This document shows positions 4,948 through 5,105 of a DNA stretch of 5,105 nt, piece after piece. The position numbers were made by a program, and so were the translations under genes. The stretch's first letter is position 1; every line of letters starts with the position of its first letter. Below the pieces are notes generated by a model. It was given only the letters and a program-made list of their open reading frames with translations. It was not told the origin of the DNA and ran no database searches. The stretch is from DATKMP01 sp035541775 (GTDB lineage Bacteria; Bacteroidota; Ignavibacteria; UBA10030), in contig DATKMP010000251.1 in the NCBI GenBank assembly GCA_035541775.1, positions 1 through 5,105 on the forward strand, in the 5' to 3' direction.

Positions 4948-5105
4948 AGCAATTTAAAGTGTTTATGAAAATAAAATATCTCACAATATTACTTTTGCCA
5001 ATTATCTTGTTCGGCAACATGTTGAGCCAAGAGGTTGCGCTCAATCCTGACTCAAAGAAGGTAGTAGAAGCATATGAGCAATTACAAAGAAGTCCAAACG
5101 ATTCG
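4942..5105 (+). mobile_element. Integron gene cassette 2, 5' part only
   Basis: It starts at TTAGGC just after the G of the core site at 4941-4947 and continues past the window end. Its attC should lie downstream and should open with the reverse complement of this cassette's first bases, that is with a sequence ending in GCTGCCTAAC. One gene start is visible inside it. Confidence 0.8.
4965..5105 (+). CDS. Cassette-borne secreted protein, partial (3' end missing)
   Basis: Forty-seven residues are visible, open to the window edge. The first 20 or so form a clear Sec-type signal peptide: a short basic start (MKIK), a hydrophobic core (YLTILLLPIILFGNML) and a probable cleavage region around SQE at residues 21-23. 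There is no cysteine at the cleavage site, so it is not an obvious lipoprotein. The mature start, VALNPDSKKVVEAYEQLQRS, looks helical and charged, but too little is present to name a family. The ATG follows the cassette boundary by about 24 bases and has no strong Shine-Dalgarno. Both visible cassettes thus carry genes for proteins directed to the membrane or beyond. Confidence 0.8.
   Translation, partial: MKIKYLTILLLPIILFGNMLSQEVALNPDSKKVVEAYEQLQRSPNDS

Overview
The window holds one complete housekeeping gene, about 1.36 kb of non-coding DNA crowded with palindromes and repeats, and then the start of an integron-type gene-cassette array. The only full-length recognisable protein is an AcnA/IRP-type aconitase (203-2956). 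The palindrome families after it resemble dispersed intergenic repeats I associate with Bacteroidota/Ignavibacteriota-like (FCB group) environmental genomes. That placement is weak and rests on recall, not on a marker gene.

Layout. Bases 1-202: upstream non-coding DNA with a clear Shine-Dalgarno. 203-2956: acnA, intact, with all three Fe-S cysteines. 2966-3072: two large palindromes just after the stop codon, the first a possible terminator. 3097-3327: eleven degenerate tandem copies of a 21-bp unit. 3385-3588: two perfect hairpins followed by a 10-bp long-range inverted repeat. 3634-3872: a run of well-formed stems, including a GNRA-capped hairpin and a multibranch domain, treated as a candidate structured RNA of unknown class. 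3886-4004: a MITE-like element with 9-bp terminal inverted repeats enclosing four hairpins. 4096-4156: a 12-bp perfect inverted repeat.

From 4318 the sequence changes character. GTTAGGGCGCAT (4318-4329) is mirrored exactly by ATGCGCCCTAAC (4794-4805). The second copy opens a 149-bp attC site with paired R''/R' and L''/L' arms and two extrahelical bases on the L'' side, and it ends at GTTAGGC (4941-4947). This is the architecture of an integron gene cassette (4319-4941). It carries one gene of unknown function for a small membrane-anchored protein. A second cassette begins at 4942 and carries a gene for a secreted protein cut by the window end.

No integrase gene lies in the window, and the left boundary at 4318 does not look like an attC. 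This is therefore either the attI-proximal end of an array whose integrase is missing or elsewhere, or a cluster of attC sites lacking an integrase (CALIN). Nothing links acnA functionally to the cassettes. The repeat-rich spacer looks like an accessory-DNA landing zone behind a conserved gene.
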